64,000 bases of DNA from Hermodice carunculata (lineage: Eukaryota > Annelida > Polychaeta > Eunicida > Amphinomidae), in the NCBI GenBank assembly GCA_964020975.1, contig OZ026624.1, forward strand, positions 30,644,850 to 30,708,849. Direction: 5' to 3'. Positions 1-44,590 of the stretch are shown piece by piece. Within the stretch, counting starts at the first letter, position 1; every line of letters begins with the position of its first letter. The notes beneath the pieces were generated by a model. It made no database searches. It worked only from the letters and a program-made list of their open reading frames with translations, and had not been told where the DNA came from. The translations under genes and the position numbers were made by a program.

Positions 1-1824
1 ATCTGTAACAGAGGCATCCATCAGCTGTGGAGCATATAGGTTCTGACAGACTATATGCAGAACTGTGTTCCAAATTTCTGTGGGCAGCCCATACACCAAG
101 GCCCAGGGTATGAAGCCCCTCAAAACTTTAAATTTTGCAACTTACATTTTGATATGTAGGATATATACTGATAAAAAAGTACAAGAAACTGCAGTAAAAC
201 AGACTGATGGTCAGTAAGGATATGATCACTTGGGACAAGATCATACTCTTTGTTACAATAGACCCTTTTCAGGACCCAGAGGGCAGAATGAGGGTGATTT
301 GCATCATTTTACATGTTTGTATAACAACAAATCCCTTTGAAGCTCTTGTTAAGCAAATAGCCCAACTTCTGTTAACTCACACCATCAAGTGCTGCCATCT
401 AGGCTCCTAAATTCCACTATTTGTGCAAAAAATCATTTTCTTCCTTTTCGTTTTTTTTTTTTTTATCTTTTTCAAATTTGGTATGTTTGCAGACATTTAA
501 ACAACAGCCATGACCTCAAGGAAGTAGGTCAAGGTCACACATATTATGCAATATAAAACTTCTATACATGATACACATCTGTGGTACATTTGGCATAATA
601 AGCCTTACTCTGTCTCAACATATTGATTTTAATGTGTTTTCTGCACATTGGTCCATATCTTTAATAGTACTGAAGGTGACACCATCAAATTTTACACTGT
701 TTTTGCCCTATAGACTGACAACATTCCTGTTAAGTTCTGCGACGATTCATTAAAAACTCTTCGAAAAATAGCATTCTCAAAATTTTCACACCTTGGCCCA
801 TATATTGTGTAACACTATAGGTGGCATCACCAATCTCCAAATTAACTTCCATTTTCATACAGTTGAGAAGTCCTGAATTTTAGAGAAGTCTAATTTCAAA
901 ACTGTGCACCATATCATGTGCAGAAGCAAAAAATTACAGATGGACATACATACTTATAGATGGATAAACTGACAGACAGACATGAGTGATTTCATATGCT
1001 CTGCAACCCATGGTCAGCAGAGCTGAAAACTGATAAATTTCTGTAGAAGTACAAAAAAAAAAAAAAAAAAAAAAGAAAAGAAAAAAGCGAGTTTTGGGAC
1101 TTTGTGAGGTAAGGTAATACCTGCTCAAATACAATATTCTTAACACTGTTAATCAGATGCACTGCATATTTTGGTTTAATGCTTGTCAAGACGTGTTCTT
1201 AAAAATTTAATTTAACTTTCTTTTGATAAGATGACATTCTTCTGGCTGAAACTTCTGCATTTGTAAAGTTTTTAATATTCTGACTTTGCACATTGAGTGT
1301 ACAAAACCAATCAAAAAGTGGTTCCACTTTTTAAAATTATTCCATACCAGAAACAGATTTGGCTAAAATGCAATGATAAACCAAAAATTCCTCTAAAAAT
1401 GACTTTTCATTAAAATAGCAAGAGGTGTGCATGTATTACATGGGGTTCTGAGATCTTCAAAAATAGACCAAGTTGCTCATAAATAACTTCATCTAACAGC
1501 ATCTGCTGCTACTGTAAAAGTGTTAAGTTGCAGCCATATTTGGCCATCAGTTTTTGCATTTACAAGGTATGATGACAGCCACAATACACCATAGGTCCCA
1601 CACAGCCTTGATATTACTGTTTAATACAGAAGTCATATTACAGTGACATCTTATGATAATGACACCTGTTCCCTGAAAAATGTGTCAGGTATTTGAACAT
1701 GCCATGTACATGAGTCAAAGAACAAAGGAATTTGACTTTCAGTCCCTTAAAACTTGTGTCGTCAAGGAAATATGTTGGCTAACTTAGTGTCGTTATAATG
1801 AGGTTTCACTGTACATGGTTGTAC
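1..1824. other. CPSF1 intron 31 (partial)
   Basis: No coding exon recognised. It holds a poly-T tract (about 449-464), one TCAAGGTCA motif near 525, a poly-A tract (1052-1072) and, at its left-hand exon-proximal end, a 175-bp TA-flanked MITE (1639-1813). Confidence 0.6.
1639..1813. mobile_element. 175-bp pogo/Tigger-like MITE, TA-flanked
   Basis: The left end reads TACAGTGACATCTTATGATA. The right end, reverse-complemented, reads TACAGTGAAACCTCATTATA, a TIR with the CAGTGAAACCTC start typical of pogo-class elements. A second copy of exactly the same length lies at 30142-30316. Non-coding. It ends 11 bp from the donor side of CPSF1 exon 31. Confidence 0.65.
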
Positions 1825-34359
<32,535 letters not shown>

Positions 34360-34379
34360 GATGCAGGCTTGGTGCCACT

Positions 34380-34445
34380 TTCACCTTTGGTGTGATGTGC
34401 TCACTTCCGTCTTTATTATGTCTCCATTATTGCCATCACTTGGAA
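34380..34445 (-). promoter_or_regulatory. Candidate 5' UTR / start region of CPSF1
   Basis: The minus strand just upstream of the start codon carries GACGGAAGTG at 34402-34411, an ETS-type site common at housekeeping promoters. TTCTGTTCCAAG upstream of 34439 could instead be an acceptor, which would make this a 5' UTR exon with a distal first exon. The sequence cannot separate the two. Confidence 0.3.
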
Positions 34446-34674
34446 CAGAAAAATAAAGCATAAATCAGCCTCTGTCATTTTCTGGCCTGGCTCTTCACAA
34501 TTTTATAACTGCAGCCAATTTGGGTAAAGTAACATTGACCCTTTTAGCCAAATGCTGATTACGTCAGCCTAAACCATGTGCAAAAGTGTAGTTTTTGAAA
34601 TTATGCCTAACAAATCTAAATAATTTAGCAAAATACCAGTATGTGCATCAAAAGTTAAGTATATTATATTTCAT

Positions 34675-34769
34675 GTTCGGAACGAGCGGGACTCGAACCT
34701 GCAACCTTTGGCACCAGTCGCCTAGCTGAAATGGGAAACGCACATATCCACTCGACCAAATCCCCATTC
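34675..34769 (-). mobile_element. tRNA-derived SINE, copy 2
   Basis: On the minus strand: GGGGATTTGGTCGAGTGG (A-box-like), then TTGCAGGTTCGAGTCCCGC with a perfect B box GGTTCGAGTCC, ending CTCGTTCCGAACATG. The acceptor arm would not pair well. A 3'-part copy follows at 34915-34949. Confidence 0.65.
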
Positions 34770-34914
34770 CTAAAAAAGAATGGTTCAATGGAGGTAGTTA
34801 TGTGCGAGTGCCATATCAACACGGTAAAGCAGTATATTTATTGAGTCGGCATTTATTTCCAGAATCGGGGACTTAAATCCACCAGCATTAAGGAAATGCC
34901 GAAAATATATATTT

Positions 34915-34949
34915 CATGTTCGGAACGAGCGGGACTCGAACCTGCAATT
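34915..34949 (-). mobile_element. SINE fragment, B-box part only
   Basis: TTCATGTTCGGAACGAGCGG then GACTCGAACCTGCAA repeats 34671-34708 without change. The A-box half is absent. The two lie 240 bp apart as direct repeats. Confidence 0.6.
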
Positions 34950-35366
34950 ATTATAAAATATTCAATTTGTCTAAAATTTACACAACTTTGTTAGTCAAAT
35001 CGCATCAGGTTGACACAATAATGCGTTTATTTATCATACACCAAAAGGTGGGAACTGTGGAACACGCGGTGTATATACTGCCTTTAATACTGGCAAGCGG
35101 CAGAGTTGTGCATCTACACTCTGAAGTCCCGTCCTTGTTCCTCCATGGTCCACCTAAGTCCAACTGGATTCCAAATTCACAATTAGTAGTTCTTAGATAC
35201 TTGGATACTAATACTTGGCAGCAACAGTTAAACTTAAACCCTATATAACCATCAACTTGATGAAGACTTAGCCCCAGGTGCTGCCCATCCAGTCTAGTCT
35301 CCAAAACGCTCCCACCACCAGATTGTGGCTATGTCTGGACTAGACAGTGACGTGTTATAGTCTTAA

Positions 35367-36872
35367 TATACTGAACCCCAATGAAAAGTATCCACATAAA
35401 AAAATTAACACATTAATTTTGTAAGTTACTAAGTACTGTGTGTGCATATATGCATGGTTTGGAGCCTACATCAGGGTCATTCAGGACAACTTTTTAACTT
35501 TTGCTGGGTTGTTACATAATGCATGTGACTTTTGTGCACCGAATATGGCTTCTGACCACCACTCCTATTGGATGGCTAAAATGACCTGATGTTTTCAGTG
35601 GCTTTAAAAAGGGATGTTCAGCCAAGAAAAAAGCCAGTGGTCTCAGGTGTGTTGAGGCGATCATGCCGCGTCTGAGCCAAGGTCAAAGACACCATGCTTT
35701 GGGGCTTGCAGAGGGTGGAGTCCCAATCACTCAAATCGCACAAAGAATGGGGTGTACTCGGCGCACCATCCAACGACTAATTGAACGGCAACAAGAAACT
35801 GGATCCGTAGATGATCGGCCTAGGCCTGGCCGAGAAAGAGTGACAACACCTGGCCAAGACCGTCACATCCGGCTGATGCACCTGCGAGACCGTTTCCGTA
35901 CAGCAGCCCAAACAGCCCGTGAGACTCAAGGGGTGAATCACCGTCCTGTCAGTAGTTCTACTGTGGAGAGGCGACTGAGGAGCAGTGGCCTAACAGCCAG
36001 AAGACCTTACAGGGGTAACCTGCTGACCCAACCCAGAAGAGAAAGACGACTGCAGTGGCGTAGAGCACACTCCAGGTGGACTCGCCAGCAGTGGAATACC
36101 GTCCTTTTTACTGACGAGTCCCGTTTTTGTGTCAGCAGAGCAGATGGCAGAGAACGTGTGTGGCGCCGGACTGGGGAGAGATATGCAGATGCCTGTGTCC
36201 GTCAGGCAGATCGATGGGGTGGACCCTCTGTCATGGTGTGGGCAGGCATCAGCAACCGCTACCGGACACCCCTAGTGGTCATTCAAGGGATCCTCAATGC
36301 TAGGCGGTACATTGATGAGGTGCTGGAGCAGCATCAAGATCTGGCGATCTTTCAGCAGGACAATGCACGTGCACACTCTGCAAGATTAACAATGAACTTT
36401 CTCAATGAGAACAACATCAATGTCATGGAATGGCCAGCGTTCTCACCCGATCTGAGCCCTATTGAACATTTGTGGGATCAGTTAGGCCAAGGTATTCAAC
36501 GGAGGACACCTAGGCCTACTACCCGAAACCAGCTGATCCAAGCTCTGCAGGAAGAATGGAATAATGTTCCCCAACACAGAATTCAAACCCTGGTCAGCAG
36601 TATGCGCCGCAGATGTATAGCATGTGTTGATGCTCGAGGTGGCCACATCCCATATTGAACAGAAAAATTTGTGTGACTTTCAATTAGGGCAGTTAATGAC
36701 ATTTTTTGCCTGTAAGTGACGTTAATGTCGGTAGAGCATGACATTATTTTTACGCCAGAAAAGTGAATGCTTTGTTAAGTTCTAAGCACGTCTAGGTATG
36801 AAATGTTTCAAGTATAAACAATAAAATACTTCAAAATTGGCATGTGGATACTTTTCATTGGGGTTCAGTATA
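35367..36872 (+). mobile_element. Complete Tc1-type DNA transposon
   Basis: The terminal inverted repeats are identical for 29 bp, starting TACTGAACCCCAATGAAAAG, at 35369-35397 and 36842-36870. A TA lies outside each (35367-35368, 36871-36872), the usual Tc1/mariner target duplication. One transposase gene lies inside. Identical ends and an unbroken gene suggest a young, possibly still active copy, about 1 kb upstream of the CPSF1 start codon. Confidence 0.93.
35663..36658 (+). CDS. Tc1-family transposase (DD34E)
   Basis: 331 residues, no break. It cuts and pastes its own element at TA sites in the nucleus. The N-terminal half has two helix-turn-helix regions (about 1-60, with ITQIAQRMGCTRRTIQRLI, and about 65-120 with RRLRSSGLTARRPYRGN) for binding the inverted repeats, joined by a GRPR-like PRPGRERVT linker. 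The catalytic DDE core shows FTDESRF (first Asp), FQQDNARAHSA (second Asp) and SPDLSPIEHLWD, with exactly 34 residues between second Asp and Glu. The length fits Tc1 enzymes (330-345). The ATG at 35663 precedes the conserved start MPRLSQGQR. Confidence 0.95.
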   Translation: MPRLSQGQRHHALGLAEGGVPITQIAQRMGCTRRTIQRLIERQQETGSVDDRPRPGRERVTTPGQDRHIRLMHLRDRFRTAAQTARETQGVNHRPVSSSTVERRLRSSGLTARRPYRGNLLTQPRRERRLQWRRAHSRWTRQQWNTVLFTDESRFCVSRADGRERVWRRTGERYADACVRQADRWGGPSVMVWAGISNRYRTPLVVIQGILNARRYIDEVLEQHQDLAIFQQDNARAHSARLTMNFLNENNINVMEWPAFSPDLSPIEHLWDQLGQGIQRRTPRPTTRNQLIQALQEEWNNVPQHRIQTLVSSMRRRCIACVDARGGHIPY

Positions 36873-37770
36873 GCAGGTCCCTGGTCTAGGTTAGAAAACA
36901 CCAGCACTGCTAATGGGATGCAGGCTATTGTAGCATGTTTATGCACGACTTGAACCTATCTAGTCCCTGCAATCTGGGCACCTTCTACGTTTTTGCAGTA
37001 GTCAGTGGCAGTCGGTTTTACGACAATTCCATAACCCATATTATCGCCCAACCGGCATTCTGCATAACATAAACACAGCCCCGACAAAAAGTCCAGCCTC
37101 TATGTGCATTTACCCTTGTATCCTTGTGTCAATATGTGTGATTGAACAACACTACAGTCATCATTTACATTATTTTCGCCGGTATTGCAATGAACGCCTA
37201 TAATCCGACACGCAATTGTTCCAACATCTCCACGCTTTCAGTCTCAAGCCTGGTTCCCTGACCACCTGCCGCACACTGCGTGGCGTTCTGATCGCTCGCG
37301 GGGATAGGCTGGTACCCTGTCTCCACAACGTTTATACCATGGATACCCAGATGCACCACAAATACATGCATGTGCTGCAAAGTTGCATACGTGATGAAAG
37401 TGACTTTAGTCCAAAGCCAAGTATTCCGACATTGTCCTTCATCATAAATTTGTATATCTCCGAGGCCAAAAGACTTTTAAAACTTATTACAAATAGATAG
37501 GTAAACAAATACAAGACAATGTGTTGTAAAATGTATTTTAAAAAGTGGAAAAATGGATACATTCAATTGATCATTTCTGAGAAAGTCCCTGACAGGTCTA
37601 TGTTTTTGCTCTGGATAATTTTTAGAGTAAATAATTTTTTATTTGATTCAAATAAGAGAATTCGTATTAGAGAAATATTCACGCGAAACGGAAATTTTAG
37701 AGCACATACTTATATATATTGTCAGTAATCAAAGGTTAACACGGTCCATTCACTGCCATGATAACTTCAA
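36873..37770. other. Upstream intergenic stretch, no gene seen
   Basis: 37190-37330 is mildly CpG-rich (CGCTCGCGGGG), which could mark a distal promoter, but no coding exon, TATA box or repeat stands out. I assign nothing here. Confidence 0.35.
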
Positions 37771-37779
37771 CCGTGTTTT

Positions 37780-38080
37780 GTAAATTTCATCAGATTGTAT
37801 TGGGACCAGAACTACTAAATTTGGACACATGATAGACAACATATGGGTCTACCAGAGTGTCTCCAAACCTCTAAACGAGCAAAATTATCCACAATCGGTT
37901 GGATATTGCCTTAAACAGACTTTACAAGTTAATAATGTGCAGCAGCCACCATATTGAGATTGAAGATAAATAGTTCCTTCGAGTTTCATGAAGATTCGAA
38001 ATTCCGATATGTATGAAAGATAGCATGATACTTCCACCAAAATTACCGAAGGTTCAAAATTGAAAACAACAACAACATTG
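37780..38080 (+). repeat. Dispersed repeat, copy 2, running into (AAC)n
   Basis: The first 140 bp match 3335-3460. The rest has TCCTTCGAGTTTCATGAAGA and ends GAAAACAACAACAACA. Layout and words (TTTCATGAAG, then an AAC run) resemble single-unit hairpin-ended elements, but no hairpin was found. Confidence 0.4.
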
Positions 38081-38160
38081 GTTGTATCACGTTAGGGCAT
38101 TTCATTTTTCACGCTCATTATATTAGTCCATTGGTGTCATCAGTAAGGCTCTTCATGCGC

Positions 38161-38162
38161 TG

Positions 38163-38193
<31 letters not shown>

Positions 38194-38230
38194 CGATAAC
38201 GATAACGATAACGATAACAACAACAACAAC

Positions 38231-38290
<60 letters not shown>

Positions 38291-38331
38291 CATGATGATG
38301 ATGATGATGATAATAATAATAGTAATAATAA
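38161..38331. repeat. (AAT)n-type compound microsatellite
   Basis: Runs of AAT, ATG, AACG and ACA units. It lies about 170 bp beyond the 3' end of the LINE fragment at 38500-38955 (minus strand), so it may have grown from that element's tail. Confidence 0.9.
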
Positions 38332-38499
38332 AACTTAATTTCAAGTCGAGTGAGTACAAAATTAAGAACATTAGAGTCGAAGCACTATTTGTCGACCGAA
38401 ATTAGTACAAGAAAGAATGGAAATGAAAAAATATACACTGATATAGAATGAAATCAATATATATCCTGTCAGTGATTATACATGGGTTGTGATTAAGCC

Positions 38500-38955
38500 G
38501 CCGGAGTTGTGTATTTACACATATTGCACATAGAGCAGAAGCAGGACGGACCAAGCCATGTCTTAATTAAACCTTTGAATTTTGTGAAATCCGTGACACA
38601 TTTCAGATCAGTCGGTAAGAGATTTCACAGCTTAGCCCTTGGTACTTTAAAGAGTTGTATCCATACTTCATGGTGTAAAAAGGATGTAGATTCACTTTAT
38701 GATCACCTCTTGAGTTATATTTACTTTCCTTTTGTACAAACATATCATTTAGAAATTCTGGACATTCTTTTGACACAACTTTGTATACCTCAATAGACAA
38801 TTTGCGTTGCCTCCCCAAATATAAAGATGGCTTTTTAGAACGTTGTAATAAGTCAGCATAGGATGATGTGGCATCATTGTAAACAAAGCGAAGTGTCCGT
38901 TCCTGCAATTTTTCCATTTTGGCAGTGTACGTGTTGCCACATAAGTGTCATGCGA
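38500..38955 (-). mobile_element. LINE 3' fragment (reverse transcriptase C-terminus)
   Basis: The minus strand encodes CGNTYTAKMEKLQERTLRFV, YNDATSSYADLLQRSKKPSL, GRQRKLSIEVYKVVSKECPE and, in another frame, NSLPTDLKCVTDFTKFKGL then IKTWLGPSCFCSMCNM. That is the typical tail of Jockey/CR1-like LINEs (KLEKLQERALRFVYND...). Only the last 130 residues or so remain, with at least one frameshift. The reverse transcriptase core is absent. Confidence 0.8.
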
Positions 38956-39125
38956 TGCAATAATTAAAGTTTGCTACAATAAACTATTTCGAAGCGTAAG
39001 AAGAAGTAGTCATTTTGCACTGAAGAAAATATGTTAAGGCACTGCCAACGCCATTGTTTTGTCTTTAAAATGCAGCATTTCGCATGGACAAGAATTTCCG
39101 GTGGAAGGTTTGCACGTACATGATT

Positions 39126-39263
<138 letters not shown>

Positions 39264-39274
39264 ATATATATATT

Positions 39275-39380
39275 GCGCGGAGTATGGGAATTTACGCGAT
39301 TCCGGAATCGCGCCGCGCGTTTGGGGAATTCTGAAAACGCGCGTCAATTCCGGAATCGCGCAGATTCTAGAATTGCGCTA
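39275..39380. repeat. CpG-rich palindromic minisatellite, cluster 1
   Basis: Repeats of GATTCCGGAATCGCGC-like words: GATTCCGGAATCGCGCCGCG, AATTCTGAAAACGCGCG, AATTCCGGAATCGCGC, GATTCTAGAATTGCGC. Each is a short palindrome joined by GCGC steps. A second cluster lies at 41495-41620. Confidence 0.7.
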
Positions 39381-41494
39381 GCCGAATAAAATGTTGCCGT
39401 GTAAGATTACGAGTGGAACACTGGCGTCAGGTTCATGCTTTAGTTGATCTTAACAATGTGTAACTGTTGAAAATGGTAAGCTGAAGGCCCAATACCATGT
39501 GTTTTCACTGCAGTATAAGGAATCGCAAGGAAATGCCCCCCCCCCCCTTTTAAAACCCTTTATTTACTTTTCGGTAAATTATCAAGTTTTACAGTATAAA
39601 GCTTAATATCAACGACTCTGTGTTTTGATAAAAGTGATAACAGAAGAATTTGCGTCATACCAGTGTGTTCCCTGGTGTGATGATTCCTCTGATGAGCTGT
39701 GTAGGAATGTGAAACTCTTTATCAATAGTGTGGTTGCCTTTGCAGTGCAGTTTGCCGGTGAAAAAACCCGCAATAATAGTAACAATTATAATGTCCAGTT
39801 AAATTGTATTTGATTGATACGCCGTACAAGCTGTGGAGATTAAACAGAGATTTTATTCATTTATAAGGTTTAATTGAATTTTTTTTTCATTGAATTCGGT
39901 AATTCTTGCAGTTTTTGGATAGCATCAAATGCCTAGGTAACTTCGGTCATTTGATTAGGATTCTTAAAATACGATGCGTTTACGTATTTCATGAATATTT
40001 CGATTGTGCTATAGCCTACCTGTGTTATCAACGAATCGAACTGTTAAGTCCGTAAAAGTTAATCTATTTCTACTAAGCCTTTGTTTGAAATTGTAAAAAT
40101 CAGGAAAAGTTCGAAGGGCAAGAAACATGGTCATGGTTTCCTTGACGCCAAGAGCATGTGGGGGACAGTTCGACTGCATGATGCTGCGCGATTCTCAATG
40201 TGCTCAGCGTATTTTGGACCTCTCGAAAGTCGCTGGAAATCGTCTCCTGATAATGAATGGAAAGTGATACACGTATACAATATGCATTATATTCATACAG
40301 TTTCAATGAAGCAGTTTTAACTTTAATTTGGTACAGTTCTTCCAATTTTACATAATACCAAATGTCTGTATATAGCTGTTTCGTCTTAGGATTGTTAGAA
40401 TGCGATGCGCATTCGGGGATGTCTCCTGTTTGCAGGTAGTCGATTGAATTAGTAATATGCCTATATATGTTACATATAGACGGCCTAACATTTATCCATA
40501 TATATTAGCGAATGACTAGCAGCTTTAATCGCATTAAAATGCGTTGCGCCTTTCGGGAATATCTTCCTTGTAAAATATGGCCCACATGGTACTGTGTCCT
40601 GTAAGGTGCAGCCTGTCCCCCCTCCCCCCCCATCCCGCCTACTTTGGGACTCTCAATTCTTTCTGTTCTCTCCTATTTAAAGATTGTCGAGACATGTTAT
40701 TTTTCATGATAGACCTATATGAGCGCTCGGAAATACGGTTAAAATTTATTTTTAAAAAAACCCCAGAGAAATGTTGGTATTGGTTTGACAGCTGTTGTTC
40801 TGACTTAATGATACACCATCCATGTCCACAATTGTTCGAACCAAATAGTGTCACTGTTGTTTATGAAAGTGCATGCATGCATGTGAACTGAAACCTCGAT
40901 TTATACCATTAAATGGCAATTTAATTGATACAAGCATGGATTGGAGGCATCGAGAGTCGGAGACTCATATTCATTTCATTATGTGCATATTTTAAAAGAA
41001 GCCGTGGACCCAATTACGGGTCCATGAATTAGCTCAGAGCAATGTTATGCGAGGCTGAAAGGGATAAACCTACCGTCAACGATCTTAACACAGAAACATC
41101 ATAATTGCGGAATACAAAATGCCAAAAGGTCAGGCATTAACATTAAAATAGACTAAACTTAGTATATAGGGGCAAAACATCAAATTCATGAAATAAGGCA
41201 ACATATTCTGTGGTTCCACCGTGAATTCGGTCAACAAAAAAAAAAAAAAAAAAAAAAAAAAAAGAAGTGGTAATTAGAAGAACTCCCATATGTGGGATGG
41301 GGTGGATCGATATTTTAGCAGACATGAACACAATAATGTGTTTAAACATCTGTTTAAACGATGTTTTATCAGACATACACCCAATGTGAATGATTAAACA
41401 TCCGTCCACCAAACAGGATATATATATTTGGACATTGAGCTTACAAATACATATTCTTTTAAAAAAAAATTCTCAAAAAATTCTCATAATGCGC
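39381..41494. other. Intergenic, no gene recognised
   Basis: A C-tract (39535-39547), a poly-A tract of about 30 (41235-41263) and two short related words (GATGCGCATTCGGGGATGTC at 40400, GTTGCGCCTTTCGGGAATAT at 40542). No exon chain, RNA gene or transposon protein found. Confidence 0.4.
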
Positions 41495-41620
41495 AGATTC
41501 TTAAATCGCGCACGGGCAATTCTAGAATCGCGCAGCGCGATATAGGAATTCCTAAAATGGGCGCATTTTGGGAATTCCTAAAATGCGCAGCGCGATTCCG
41601 AAATCGCTCAGGTTCTTCAA
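41495..41620. repeat. CpG-rich palindromic minisatellite, cluster 2
   Basis: GATTCTTAAATCGCGC, AATTCTAGAATCGCGC, GCGCGATATAGGAATTCC, GGAATTCCTAAAATGCGC and GCGCGATTCCGAAATCGC follow one another. Same design as cluster 1, 2.2 kb away. Confidence 0.7.
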
Positions 41621-42169
41621 ATGCTGGGAACATATTATTGTTTGTGTGTGTGTGTGCGTTCCTTCCTCTACACCTTTGTAGCGAAAAGCTACATACATGC
41701 AACGTACGCAACTGTTCTGTTGTCGGATATGGTAAATTGTATTTGTTTGTTCATCTTTCTCAAGCTTTAGTAAAAACGTAAATTCAGGTCGGATACGGTA
41801 AATTGTATAATCATACATTTACACAAAACTTGGCCTTTGTGTTGTCACAGTGGAAGCATCTTGTTTCTGTTTGTTTGTGTGTTTTTCATCTTTCTCAAGC
41901 TTTAGTAAAAACGTGAATGCAGCTTGTTGGTTTTTCCAGGGACGTGCTATCCATAGCACGCCCCTGGCTTTTCAGATACAGATGTACCTGTCCTTTTGAT
42001 CACGAGTATAGCTGTGACCCATACTGCTATATAAACGGGCACTGTCAGCATGCATGCTGGAGTTGCACGCATCATCATACATCGCCAACTTCCTGGTCAG
42101 TTGGATTTCACATATAGATACGGGGGCAGATAAAAACGTTTTGTCTCTGGGCCTATATTTCCCATGATA

Positions 42170-43263
42170 CATTTAGAATTTCAACAAAGTATTCACATTT
42201 CATTGAAGTAGTTCCCTTTGAAGTCTATGCATCGTTGCCTCCTCATCCTCTACTGCTGGGAGCATTGGCGGTACTCGGAAGCAGGTAGGGTCCTCGTCTC
42301 CAAATAAACGGAGGTTTTGGCCAGGTCTTGGATCCGAGAAAAAGGCCACCATGCAATCTTGGATTCAATTTTAGGAAAGAGCCAGAAGTCGCACGGAGCC
42401 AAGTCAGGTGTGTATGGTAGATGTTGTATCAAAGTGACACCATTTTCATCCAGGTAAGCCTGTGTGATGTGGATTTGGTGAACACCTGCATTGTCATGAT
42501 GCAACAAGATTCGAGACCGTCATCCACTTGCCGATTTTACCTGGATATGCTTCAGAACTTTTGGCAAAACTGTGGTGGTGTGACATGTAGCAATGATTGT
42601 AGCCTTTTCATGCATTATATTGTCAGCGGCCGGACCATGAGAATTGAAAAAAAAAGAAAGAAAAAATGGTAAACATTCTCTTTCTAGCACGAAAACCTGT
42701 CTTAAGGACCTCTGGGCGTGCTTCATCTTCTATTAGACACACCATGCTTGAGCGTTTATCTTTCATGGTGCAGAAGGAAATCCAACAGCCGTCACCCGTG
42801 ACAACATCAGAAAATCTCTTTTGGCCATTTGGTTCAAGCTCCTGAAGCTATTTGCGACAAGCCGACACCCTTAGCTCCTTCTACTCTGATGTCAACTGAA
42901 GAGGGACCCATCTTGCGTATTTCGTGGACCGACCAAGCTGTTCATGAACAATGGTATTCGCACTTCCATGTCTCACTCCAAGTTATAAGGATAAGTATCT
43001 GAGTGTTGCAGTCGGGTGTTCCATGATTATGGCTTCAGTTCTCTCTGCCAAACTGTCTGTCATGGATATCCGTGGTCTCCGAGCACGTGGGTCATCATCC
43101 CTACCACCAGCAAATTGCTGAGCCCATCTGGCAACTGTGGGGAATAATGGTGCACGGTCACCGTGAACCTGCACAAGCTCTTCATGAATCGACCTGGCCG
43201 GGATACTTTTTTTTTTTTTGGCGTATAAATGTAGAGGCGTCTGTGCTGATTGTTAGGCTCCAT
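42170..43263 (-). pseudogene. Mariner transposase pseudogene (DD34D)
   Basis: All parts of a mariner transposase are visible, from the ATG at 43263 to NFKGNYFNEM near 42190, but no single frame carries them. Frame changes sit near the A-rich runs at 43207-43220 and 42643-42665, and again between the TGDGCW and HHDNAG blocks, with at least one stop. The three catalytic Asp motifs (TGDG, HHDN, APCDFW) are still legible. Not functional. Confidence 0.85.
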
Positions 43264-43321
43264 GTCATAGCCAGGTAGGAAGGTGCATAAAATGGCCTGG
43301 CAAATTAGACTCAGGCTTTAT

Positions 43322-43431
43322 AGCCCCACCAAACTTACATAATAGGGAGCTAGGACAGTCGTGTACATCATATATAACCCCAACCAACTTACATAATAGG
43401 GAACTAGGCCAGTCATCTACATGATGATATA
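43322..43431. repeat. Tandem duplication of about 55 bp at the mariner 5' side
   Basis: AACTTACATAATAGGGAGCT and AACTTACATAATAGGGAACT head two adjacent copies (43322-43376 and 43377-43431), differing at about six positions. It lies between the mariner's right inverted repeat and its start codon. Confidence 0.75.
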
Positions 43432-43508
43432 ACAAAAGGATTAAGTCAGTCATGTCAAGTGAATCTAGGACAGCCTCTGGCAACAAAACTTATTGACCCG
43501 CCCTCGTA

Positions 43509-44590
<1,082 letters not shown>

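Larger units (their letters stand above)
42119..43508 (-). mobile_element. Decayed mariner-type DNA transposon
   Basis: Minus-strand element of about 1.39 kb. The ends are inverted repeats of about 30 bp, diverged: CGGGGGCAGATAAAAACG at the left and, reverse-complemented, CGAGGGCGGGTCAATAAG at the right, each with TA outside. In minus-strand order the gene reads MEPNNQHRRLYIYT, ELVQVHGDRAPLFPTVARWA, TGDGCWISFCTMKDKRSS, RQVFVLERECLP, HHDNAGVHQIHITQAYL and YTPDLAPCDFWLFPKI. Second and third Asp are 34 residues apart, so DD34D (mariner). Confidence 0.85.

Noticed and set aside
34675-34769. Functional tRNA gene
   Set aside because: B box is perfect, but acceptor and anticodon stems do not pair and a near copy lies elsewhere; a SINE is the better reading.
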